Shown here piece by piece: positions 24,301 to 34,200 of a stretch of 64,000 nucleotides of DNA. The stretch is from Dysidea avara (lineage: Eukaryota; Porifera; Demospongiae; Dictyoceratida; Dysideidae), in assembly GCF_963678975.1 (NCBI RefSeq), contig NC_089274.1, positions 5,134,001-5,198,000 on the forward strand, read 5' to 3'. The first letter of the stretch is position 1. Each line of letters begins with the position of its first letter. The notes under the pieces are model-generated. The model searched no databases and was not told the origin of the DNA. It was given only the letters and a program-made list of their open reading frames with translations. A program made the position numbers and the translations under genes.

Positions 24301-25758
24301 AATAGCTAAACAAGAAGCCGATGCAGTGCTGCATATACAACAATGTGTAACTATCTCCTGTATGTTGAGCATGGCTGTATGCATAATATTATAGACTGTG
24401 ATCACTGTGCCAATGCCACACCGCTGATATACAGGTACATCACCAGTGGCCTCTAGTTACAACAGAGTCTGTTGTGCCATATTGGCTTGATTGGGATCAA
24501 TTGCTAATTGTGCCTTCACCATATCCCTTATTCTGCATAGCCTCACTTCACTGCTGAGTCATCTTCAGAGACACGTCACACCTACAATATATAGTTACTT
24601 TCAATATAGCTAACTTAACTTGGTTTTTTGTGTAGGTTGTGTTTTAGTATTGTGGTTTTCTGATGCCAGTTAAACTCCCTTGCCTGTGTACGTATGCATA
24701 TGTATCATTTCCACAGGTACACGCACACTGCTCTGAGTGTTTCCTATGGCACTGTTTATACTTGCCCAATGGGTAGGTTGCAACGTTGGTGTATGTACTT
24801 GGTTGTGTGACGCGTCCTAGTAAATAAATAAAAATAAATAGAACGCTGGTTCTTGACATCTAATTATTATTTAGAATTTGCAAGCATCACAACTTTTTTT
24901 CATCCTATTACTGTCAACCAACTAAATGCTTTGGTTGCTTAGAAATTATTTTCTGTGATTGTTTTTAATGCTACTTTATTCTCTGTTGGATTATAAAGGT
25001 TGAAAACAATGTATTTCCAAGTCTAGGGAATCTAATTTTGTGCTGGATTATGGAGTACAAAGGTGTCAGATTACAGAGGCTATTTTCTATACAAAAGTGT
25101 TGGTAATTAAATGACATTTTGGTTGATTAGAGAGGATTCTGGATTATGCAGGTATTGGATTAGACATTTGACTGTACCATATAGATAAATTTAATACTGG
25201 TAAACCAACTAAAATATTAGTACAGTTAATATGTACACAATATGTATCACATAAACCAAATCTTTGCATTCTGTCATCAAACAATGATCAGTATATTCAG
25301 AAAAAAATAATTTTATTTAGAAAAGCAACGTAGCTACTCAGATAAATTACAGTAGCTATACACAGTTGATGACAAAGGCTCAAGTATTTGCATACACAAT
25401 TATTAACCTAACATGAAAATTTGTTGGTATGTAGTCTGGTCAGTATATACTCACCAGAAACATATTCTATTAAATCAATCACACGAGGATGGCTTAGTTT
25501 CACTATTTTCTGGAACAATTTTGCATCACCTTCCACCAGTGGTAGCTACAGAAGGCTTCATAGTAATTAAGGCACCTAACATAGCACACAACTGGTAGTT
25601 ACCCTTGTTTCACATTTCACAGCTAACACCTGGCCACACTCTTTGATATATTTGTACACTATTCCAAATCCTCCCTTTCCAATTTTATTCTCCTCCTTTC
25701 TGCAGTCACAATAAGTAGAGCAGCTACTTCCAATAACATGACCGTCACTACCATTTTT
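18377..25758 (-). CDS. Protein kinase with coiled-coil-like C-terminal tail (ten exons recognised)
   Basis: Exons on the minus strand: 25758-25603, 25545-25455, 21476-21405, 21356-21174, 21116-20918, 20772-20661, 20610-20515, 20442-20347, 20232-20104 and 18496-18377. Phases agree at every join I checked. The product has a glycine loop (IGKGGFGIVYK), the beta-3 lysine (LAVKC), a catalytic loop HRDIKPSNIL, a metal motif LGDMGLL with DMG instead of DFG, RSPE in place of APE, and HKSDVWSGC. The key Lys, Asp, Asn and Asp are present, so it is probably active. Past DVWS the usual C-lobe gives way to Lys/Glu/Leu-rich helical sequence and a glycine-rich patch. The first exon has an upstream acceptor, so more exons lie 5', possibly gene B. 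The substrate is unknown. Stop at 18377, ending VRVRH. Confidence 0.8.
19056..19730. mobile_element. hAT-type MITE H1, copy 2
   Basis: It begins GGGTTGTGCTAAAAGCCAGA, ends with the reverse complement and is collinear with the copy at 16080-16762. TCTTTATTT lies on both sides (8-9 bp). It sits in the last intron of the kinase gene (18497-20103). Confidence 0.8.
20891..20917. repeat. CA microsatellite at a kinase splice donor
   Basis: A short CA-rich run abuts the donor of the kinase exon ending at 20918; on the minus strand the donor reads GTGCGTGTGTG. Overlapping plus-strand ORFs are antisense shadows. Confidence 0.5.
22250..23272. mobile_element. hAT element of about 1 kb with exact 8-bp duplication
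   Basis: The ends TAGGGCTAAAACGAATATTC and its reverse complement (with a few changes) are flanked by CTTAGTAG on both sides (22242-22249 and 23273-23280). The interior has no transposase; a 28-bp unit TATTACTGAATATGGAAGGC is directly duplicated near 22997-23060. It is nested in the pogo-like element. Confidence 0.8.
23777..24087 (-). mobile_element. Short TIR element M5, copy 1, with 5-bp duplication
   Basis: The ends CAATGGCGGATCCAGGATGG and GGATCTCCGCCCCTG are imperfect TIRs flanked by AGCTG on both sides. A reverse-oriented copy is at 39473-39764. Inside it carries GATCGAGATACTCTAATAGA, a module also present in the long composite element. It is non-coding. A 5-bp duplication would fit hAT5-like or other groups; this is not resolved. 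Confidence 0.75.
24184..24272. repeat. Two tandem copies of a unit of about 47 bp
   Basis: CTTCATCTGGCTTGCTAGCG followed by GCTGGAATTATTTTC occurs twice in a row with one or two changes. Non-coding, within the decayed pogo-like element. Confidence 0.7.
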
Positions 25759-26069
25759 CTGCCAACAATACATACATACAGTACACTGTTTGTAGATATA
25801 GAAATCACACATGCACATATGTACATGCTAGAAATTTTAAATGCTAACGTTTAGTGTCTTCAGTAGCAAGGTTACCAAACAATACTTCTTACGTAGTTAG
25901 CTCTAAGCTGTGTGTCATACAGTACGGAGTACTGTATATTAGAGATCATGGTGGTTTGGGCTTTCTTGCCCATCCAAAAAGCAGCCACCTTGGCAGTATT
26001 GTTTAGGAATGGTCAAGCCCATGCACACATAAATGTCTTCAGAGTGACCCAGCCTAAACCCTTCCAACA

Positions 26070-26460
26070 AATTTCTAACTGATCAACTACTTAATGCCTC
26101 CAGCCAAGCATAACGTGCCTTTTCGCCAACTGCAATACATATGTACAATGTATGCATCATGGACTTCTCTTCTGTGCACCAGCTTTTTTTGCTGACATTG
26201 AATGCAATGTGTCAGTTCACAATAATGCAAAATGACTTCCCTATCACACTTATTGCCTATATTTTTTTGTAGTGACTGAAATGATTGCAGAGATGCCTGT
26301 TCTTTGTTTGTAATGCCGTGTAAGGGGCGGAACATAGCTGGAAATGAAGTGTAATGGCCACTTCACTTTTCAGTGAGTGATTGTTGGGGCATGCGTTCCG
26401 ATACAAAATTAACTTTATGGCATGTCTGGTGCCATTCTTTCTTTTGATGCGGTATGCATG
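26070..26460 (-). repeat. Dispersed repeat R3, copy 1
   Basis: On the minus strand this matches about 61276-61790: ATACCGCATCAAAAGAAA, GTGAAGT..CCATTAC, AGCTATGTTC, TTACACGGCATTACAAACAA and, further on, GAAGTCCATGATGCATACAT against AAGTCCATGAAGAATGCAT. The minus ORF 26335-26087 lies in it and is not taken as a gene. Possibly a SINE or a LINE fragment. Confidence 0.55.
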
Positions 26461-26560
26461 GGTTCAGTAGTCAAATTAAGTAAACAAACAAATAGAAGGA
26501 ATTTTTAAGGACCAAAGTAGTAAAGCAAAGGAATAGCTTAAACAAGAGAGGTTGTCTATA

Positions 26561-27501
26561 CAGTGGAACTTCTCTACTGTCTGTATCTCGGAAATGTCCA
26601 TAACTAAGAATAACATGCTAGTATGCTAAAATGATTACCTTAAATGCAAGTAATGCTTTTGCCATCAGTTAGTGGTATGCAGTTTAATGGGTAGAGGAAG
26701 GAGGCACTACAGAGCATTCATGGTCACTCTCCTGGGCTGTAAAAGCCCACCTAGCAACCAAGTGGTAGTTATTATTAGTAGAATAAACAAGCCACCAAAC
26801 AGGTAAACAACAACCCTCCTTGTGCTTTATCTAAACCAAACTTCATTATGGACAATAAACTACGGGGTAGGTAAAAACAGTGGACCCAGGGACCAAGGAC
26901 CTGGGACCCGTGGAAATCCAACTCTTCTTGGAATTTTATATACTTTACAGTATTCTATATTTGTACTAGGTACCTCTGCAAGTAGTCTTACATGGCCAAT
27001 CCACTTTTTCCCCCCTCGTGGCGTCTTGCACAATGTTTATACCAATTAGAAATTATAAGCGCCTCTGAAAAAGTGTCTAAGCTGACTGCATTTATAGGCT
27101 ACTGCCTGCTGCACAATACACGTACTAGCCTATTATGTCACCTAGCTACTAAAGTTTAGAAACATTGTGCAAACAAATGTTCTGGGGAAATAGCGAGTGA
27201 CCTATAATTAATGCAGTCAACTTCAGAAACTTTTTCAGAGGCGCTCATAATTCCTAGTTGGTGTAAACATCGTGCGAGACGCTGCGAAGGGGATTGGCCA
27301 TGCAAGACTACTTGCAAAGGTACCTAGTACAAGTATAGAATACTGTGAAGTGTATAAAATTCCAAGAAGAGTTGGATTTCCACAGGTCACTGGGTCCACT
27401 GTTTTTATCTACCCTAAACTACAAGCCACATGACAAATTTGAGCTATCCAGACAGTGGAGATACTGAGATAATAGAGGTCCGGATAAGAGAGGTTCCACT
27501 G
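26561..27501. mobile_element. Tigger-like element with TA duplication, 0.94 kb
   Basis: The left end is CAGTGGAACTTCTCTACTG and the right end is AAGAGAGGTTCCACTG, both flanked by TA. More than half of it is a later foldback insertion (26864-27414). No transposase frame. Confidence 0.7.
26864..27414. mobile_element. Foldback element with 8-bp duplication, nested in the Tigger-like element
   Basis: The arms (about 26864-27115 and 27165-27414) are reverse complements over about 250 bp, starting GGGGTAGGTAAAAACAGTGG. TAAACTAC flanks both sides (26856-26863 and 27415-27422). The 8-bp duplication suggests hAT-type mobilisation. Confidence 0.8.
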
Positions 27502-27754
27502 TACACCAGTAGATATATACTAATGCCATAATTCAGTCATGGTTGTAGACTGAAGTATAGGCATTAAATGTCCATTGGTATAACTGTTGGTATAGACAAC
27601 TTCTCTTGTTTCACTACTCGTTTGTTTTATTACTTTTCTTTGATCCCTAATCCTACTTATTTTGTATGTATGTGGTTAAAGGGCTTCCCTAGCTACATAG
27701 GTGATTTAGTGGGACATTATCTGCATACAAAGCCAAATAACATTCCATATATTT

Positions 27755-28150
27755 ATACCTTCCTATAGTATGTACAAGTTGAGCTGGATCCTGAAAAACA
27801 GCTAAAAATAAAAGTGGATTTTTTTCTCAACAGAGTAAACATTTCAGCCAACCAGATGATTAATGGTGACAGCAAGTGTTAACAACAGACATGTGTGGCT
27901 TGGCTCCATCACGAATTCAGGACAGCTGTAATGGTCGTTGCACCTTTATGGCTTCCTCATAGGAAATGTATGGTGAAATTTTGGTTTGGCTATAAATATT
28001 ATGTCAGACATTTGAATGAAAACACTTTGAAATATTTTTAGCAGGTCAAGCAGTACTACAAGTGCGCCAAATTTCAAGAACATGTGTAATGAGTTATTAA
28101 ATGTTTTTGAGGATCCAATTCAACATGTACATACTATATCGTGCACTTTG
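27755..28150 (+). repeat. Dispersed repeat R1, uninterrupted copy
   Basis: Collinear with 5531-5655 plus 7095-7310. This copy lacks the 1.1 kb insertion and so documents the empty site. No ORF is conserved. Confidence 0.6.
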
Positions 28151-28282
28151 TACATACATATGTATGTCCCTAGGCTTATAACTTACTGAGTATATCACAA
28201 GTCCCTCCTTAGCATGTTGATACATGCTACAAAGATTGTTAGCGGTACAATATTTCCTATCATAAATACATTGAAGTACATG

Positions 28283-31200
28283 CTACCAGGTCAAGACTTT
28301 CTTATCATACCATAATTTTGAACAAAACGATGGACAAGTTTTCAGATGATCTTCAATATACCGCAAGTACTCATCCCGCAATCGACCTTCACTAGTAGGA
28401 GAAACAGCTCTTCTATCATCACCACATAAAAACTGCTTGAAATCATTTTCAAATACTTCATCATAATTGGCATGACATTCCTAATATTATAATAAACATG
28501 AAACACTATAATGAATACTTCAACTAAGATACAGGGATGTGTATATACAGTGCATTAGAAATAACTACACATTAACAAGGTATGTACGTATGTTACAAAC
28601 CATATCTATGGAAACTTTACCCGTTCAGAAATCACCCAAAAGTTTTTTTTGCAATTTCTGTTAACCAATTTGGCAACTTTTGAACTGCTCACAATTAAAG
28701 ATGCCACTTTCCTCTAATACATGCACATATACAAACCTCATCCTTTTTGTAAAACTTGCAGGTATCAAACTCGCCTCCATGCAGAAAACAATCAATTGTG
28801 TGCCTTCTCTTTCTTGTCAGCTCTATCTTGATCCTTTCCTTGTGAAGTGGTGCCACCTGAGAAAAACACTTAATTTATATTCTATTTTACGATGTACCTG
28901 TATGGTCATTGGCAGCAAATAACATACACTATACCATTAATTCAATAACATTTAGTAATATGTAGTAACTGTAGCAGTGCTTCCAACAAACTCCATATAT
29001 GTCTGACTCTACATATGTATGATGTGGACATGTTAGGTAACCATACTCATGAAGAACACATGCAGGTATGGCACACACATGTGCATGCACATACAGACAT
29101 ATTATACTACGTACATGGATACACTGCTCTATTAATCTTTCTTGTACGTGTGTAACAGTACAGCTCAGCATGCAGTATGAGGCATGGATTGCAACTTTAA
29201 AATTAAAGTAATAACAGAACTATCTTTCAGAAAGTACGATAGAAGGTTGATGAAACATGCCAGCATGAAGTTTCTTTCACATTGGTAAAGGAAGGAAATA
29301 AAGATAATGCTATGAATCAGCTATCATCTAAATCTAAATGGTATTTTCTAAACTCATCCAGTATGGTAACGGTATCATTAAAATACCTTCTCCTACGATA
29401 CTTACCAGTATATCGTCCAGCTCTACAACACAGTAGAGATGAACAGCCTTAGCAAATACATATCATACCATCCAGATATGGGATATCAAACATAAACAAA
29501 TACTCTGCACATATGTAGTCACTTTTAAAAAAATGGCAAAGAGGCACGCTTGTTTGAAATAAACGAAGCATTTGTACAATGGTACGGTTTGCAAAACCTG
29601 TAGAGTATATAAAAGAAAGTTGGCACTACCATCAGATGTTTCAAACTACACTGCACTATATATCCAGATACCATTTTCTTGGTTAAATGTTGTACTTGAA
29701 ATAGTCACTGCATTTGAATAGTAACCACACTGTTCCCTTAAGGATAGAGTATACTGTAAATGCTGTTCGTGAATAAATGCCACAGCTATTACATAGTCCT
29801 TGATTGTTCTAAAGAGTTAGCTGCTTACCCTTTCAGTCAGGAAAGTCAAGTGGACTATCCTGTAGTATTTTTCAGAAGTATCTTCAGTAGTGATAGTCTT
29901 TCTATGCCACTTATCTAGAGGGCATACTTACTGTAGCCTTTTGCAGGTCCCTAGAAGGATAGTTCACTAATAAATCACCCCTAAAATGAAGACAAGAAGT
30001 CGTGATATTCAAGTACTGGCCCAGTGCAGAGAAGATCTTGGATCCCAGCTTAAGTGGCTCCTCAAGCACTTGCCTAGATTGCAAGCTGTCTGTGGATCAA
30101 ATCACCATCTGGTCTGGGAAGTTTCTTCATTCAGCACGACCAGACTACACACGATGATATTTTTTGTTCTGGTATGTATACTGTTTGTTAAATTTAGGCT
30201 TTTTTCTAGTTAGAGACTTTGGGAGTGCCACATTAGGAAATTAAATATCTAAAGTTAAAATGCATATACACAATACTACACACAAGCTCTACTAGAGGGC
30301 AAACTATGTAACACAAAGGCACCAATACTTACAATGGCAGAAGATCCTTCAGGATCAACATCGCCACATTGTTCAGTGGCTGCAGCTACAATAACAAAAT
30401 AACAAAGACAAACTTCTAAGCAGAGCACTATAATGTACGGTAAAAATTTTAACAACACACAAGGAAATCCTACTATTAAAATCCATATAAAACTCATTGA
30501 ACAATCATACATACGATCATAAAACAGTAGCAGATAAGGACACGATACTTATGGAAAAACTTTCATACCACCAGGTTTGGGCGTAACACATTACTTTTGT
30601 AACGGTTATGTAATAATATTACTTAATGCAGTAACAAAGTAATATAATGCACTGCATTTCTTATGCTAGCAATATCTAACCAATAGTTATTTTGCATAAG
30701 TAATGTGTTACTAAAGTAGTACATTACTACTCATATATTATTAACTCTTGATTGTATCTTTATACATGTTGTAATATGTAATATAACATATTACTAGTTA
30801 CTTTTAAACTGAAGTAAATATATAACTGTAACGTGTTTCATCCAGTGGTAGTAACGAGTAATAAGTTATTTTTAAAAAGTACTGGCCCAACACTGCATAC
30901 CACAACAGTTGTACCATTCATTACATATTCAAACGTGACTGAACCAGACAAATCATGTTTGACTGTGTGTTGTACAGGATTCTGATAATAAAGAAATAGA
31001 CTGGGCAGTTCTCCATGGATTAACAAGCTCAGCATCACCAATGCCCCACATGGGAATTGTGTGGTACCAAACCCTCAACTTGTGGCTTACACAGGGTCTG
31101 AGAAAGGCTACTCTAAGGAGGCGAAAATCAGTAAGCCAAGCAATCCAATTGTTAATGAGTTTGATTCTGTGTGACTGTGTATAGCCAGGGTTCTGTCTTG

Positions 31201-34200
31201 CCCATCAGATACAAAGTATGGTCACACTCATTCCACTTACTGCTAGAAACAGTAGGTGAGGGATTGATAGATGGTTGCAGTGAAGGATGCGATGACATTG
31301 TTGCATTAGATGGGATCACTGCACCAGATGATTCATTAGAATGCTCTTCAGGTTGATGGGTAATGGTTTGTAAAGTTGATGAGCCATGGGGTGGCATAAC
31401 TTCAGCAGAAAGACTTTCATCTCCTTGTACTTGTACATGTGCACTTGGAACATCAAGCTGTTGCTTTTGTTGTTGCTGCTGATGGTGGTCTGGTTGATCA
31501 ATGTGTATTTTTTCTTCTGGACTGAGAGTGACATCAGCTCTTGATAGTGAGACAACAGGAGAAGTGTGTGTTAGTTGTAATGGATCACTACCTAGACCAG
31601 TCCTGCCTCTTACTACATTTCCAATCACCATATTTGAAGGCACAGTAGGGTCATCAATACTATTGTACACAAACAATACGTGCATCAAAACATACAATAT
31701 TCTACACAATGGTATGTTTCATAACAAGATAGAAGTATACTATTTAGTGGAATGCTTTTTTCAAGAGGGAAAGGGAGTAATCTTTTAACACTAAGATAGC
31801 TATCAATGAAAATCTTTAAATCACATTGTACAGAAATACAAAAAAATGTTCTGTACTTTTTTACTGGATATAAGCAAACATCAAACACAGTTTAGTCCAA
31901 ACCCAACTGCTAAATTTGCTTTAGAACAGGAGTTACAGTTTCCCCCTTTATACTAGAACTAGTCCTACAGTTTACACACAAGAGCCTTGATACTTTTATG
32001 ATACACTATGCTAAACAGCACAAACCATTGTGCATTTTATTTTTGTATTTTAGCTTCTCAGTCATCACATATTTATCTTTCGGGTTGACACTCCCAAAAA
32101 TCCTTTTCTTTACTTCCATATTATTCATCATCTGAACTTGCTATTTAAAAATGGAAAACGCTCTTCTTTGGCAAAATTACTAAAGTAGCTTGTGTAAAAA
32201 TTTCATGTCTATTGGATTAAAAATGACAGAGTAGTTCTAATTTAAGTGATAGGGTGTAGAATAGCAAGATGCGTGCACTTGTTGCTATGGGATACCTAAT
32301 TTACAGGTACTTAAATGCGTCAACATGTCACAGACTAATTAAGTGACCATAATATTTCTTTTAGGGCAAAACAGACTACCGTATAGCTCCAAATTTTCGT
32401 GGTCTTAAATGTTCGTGATTTTCGTGAATTTGCATGTGATCACGAAAATATTATTCACGAAATTTTAATTTTTACAATAGCTATTAGAAAGTCAGTGTTC
32501 AAACGGAAGTGATGTCTCTTTACAAGTATTTTAAGCCAAAGTCTTCAAATTCATCTGCCACCTCGTCTTCCAACGCTGTGGCCGCAGTCCTGCCCAGTCC
32601 GGATGGACCACTGTCGAAGCTTGTGCCATCGTCTACAATTCAGGCAGCAAATAACGCGGTGCAAAAGTTTGTTAGTGATGATTCTCGCTGCCATCCATCA
32701 GGCAATGGAAAACGAGGGAGTTATGCCTTTTATACTGACAAAGAGAGAGCTGCCATTGGTAATTATGCCGTCCAACACGGCACAGCGACAGCTATCAAGC
32801 ATTTTGCCACAAAGCATCCAGAGTTAAAGTGGAGTACAGTAAATGACTGGAAAAAGGAGATCATCAGAACTACTGAATTGCACAGAAAAGAAACTAACGA
32901 GATAATTTCCATTGACGAACTTGAAAAAAAAGAAGAGGGGTAGGCCAGCAATGTTAAGTGACAAGCTAAGCAAGGATTTACGTTTATATATCCGGACCAT
33001 AAGAGAAGCTGGAGGGGTTGTCAACACCTCCATTGTAATAGCTGCAGGAACTGGAATAGTGCAGCATCGAGAGCCGATGTCATTAGAATGCAATGGTGGT
33101 CACATCGCCTTGAAGAAAAGTTGGACAAAGTATTTCTTGGGGAAAATGAACTTTGTTAAGCGGAAGGCAACAACAAAGTCCAAGTTGATTGTGAAGAATT
33201 TTGAAGAAGTAAGATACCAGTTCCTGCTTGACATCAATACAGTTGTGGAAATGGCAGAGATACCTTATGATCTAATAATAAACTGGGACCAGACAGGGAT
33301 TAAATACATCCCAGTGTCAGAATGGACGATGGAGAAGGAGGGATCAAAAAGGGTAGAGATTGCTGGCATTAACGATAAGAGGCAGATAACTGCAGTTTTT
33401 GCTGGGAGTTTAACAGGAGATTTTCTTCCTGTTCAACTTGTTTACAAAGGAACAACAACGAAATGCCTTCCTTCTGTCTCATTTCCACTGAAATGGCACA
33501 TCACAGCAACACACAACCACTGGTGCAACGAGGATACAATGGTGGAATATATCAGCAAAATCATTTTTCCTTATTTACAAGAAAAGAAGACAACTTTGAA
33601 ACTCCCACCAACCTACCCTTCATTGGTTATCTTCGATGAATTCAGTGGTCAAGTTACCGATAGGGTGCTGTCATTACTAAAAGCCAATAACATCTTTTAT
33701 GTAATTGTGCCACCCAACTGTACGGATATGTTGCAGCCTCTAGATGTCAGCGTTAATAAACCAGCTAAGGACTTCCTTCGTGCAAAGTTTAATGAATGGT
33801 ATGCTACCAAAATAACTGAGCAGCTCGGAAGTGGCCCTTTGAGCAGACGACTACAACCTGTGGATCTCAGGTTAAGCATTGTGAAACCTGTAGGAGCAAG
33901 ATGGATGATTGAGTTGTACGATTACCTCAAGTCTAGACCTGAGATTGTTGTCAATGGCTTTAGGCATGTTGGAATTTTAGACATTCTTAACAAGTAGCTT
34001 TGTATTTATTAAAACATCACATAAATGTATGGTTACAACAGTAATAGTACAATAATTAATATTATTTGTAGTACATGTAGCTATATTTAACTTAAGGAAA
34101 TGGTGTTAAATCAAGATTTTCAAAACACTGGATTAAATGAGATCGTATCAGTGATCGTGTGTATTCACTAGGATTTATTCCATGTAGAAGTGAGGTAGCA

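Larger units (their letters stand above)
21584..25174. mobile_element. Decayed pogo/Tigger-like element, 3.6 kb, in a kinase intron
   Basis: The left end CAGTTAAACCTCTCTAATCC and the right end GGATTAGACATTTGACTG are inverted, each flanked by TA. CAGT-initial ends with TA duplication are typical of pogo/Tigger elements. Both borders repeat TGTGCTGGATTA subterminally. It lies within the kinase intron 21477-25454 and makes up most of it. No transposase frame survives. A hAT element and another MITE are inserted in it. Confidence 0.7.
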
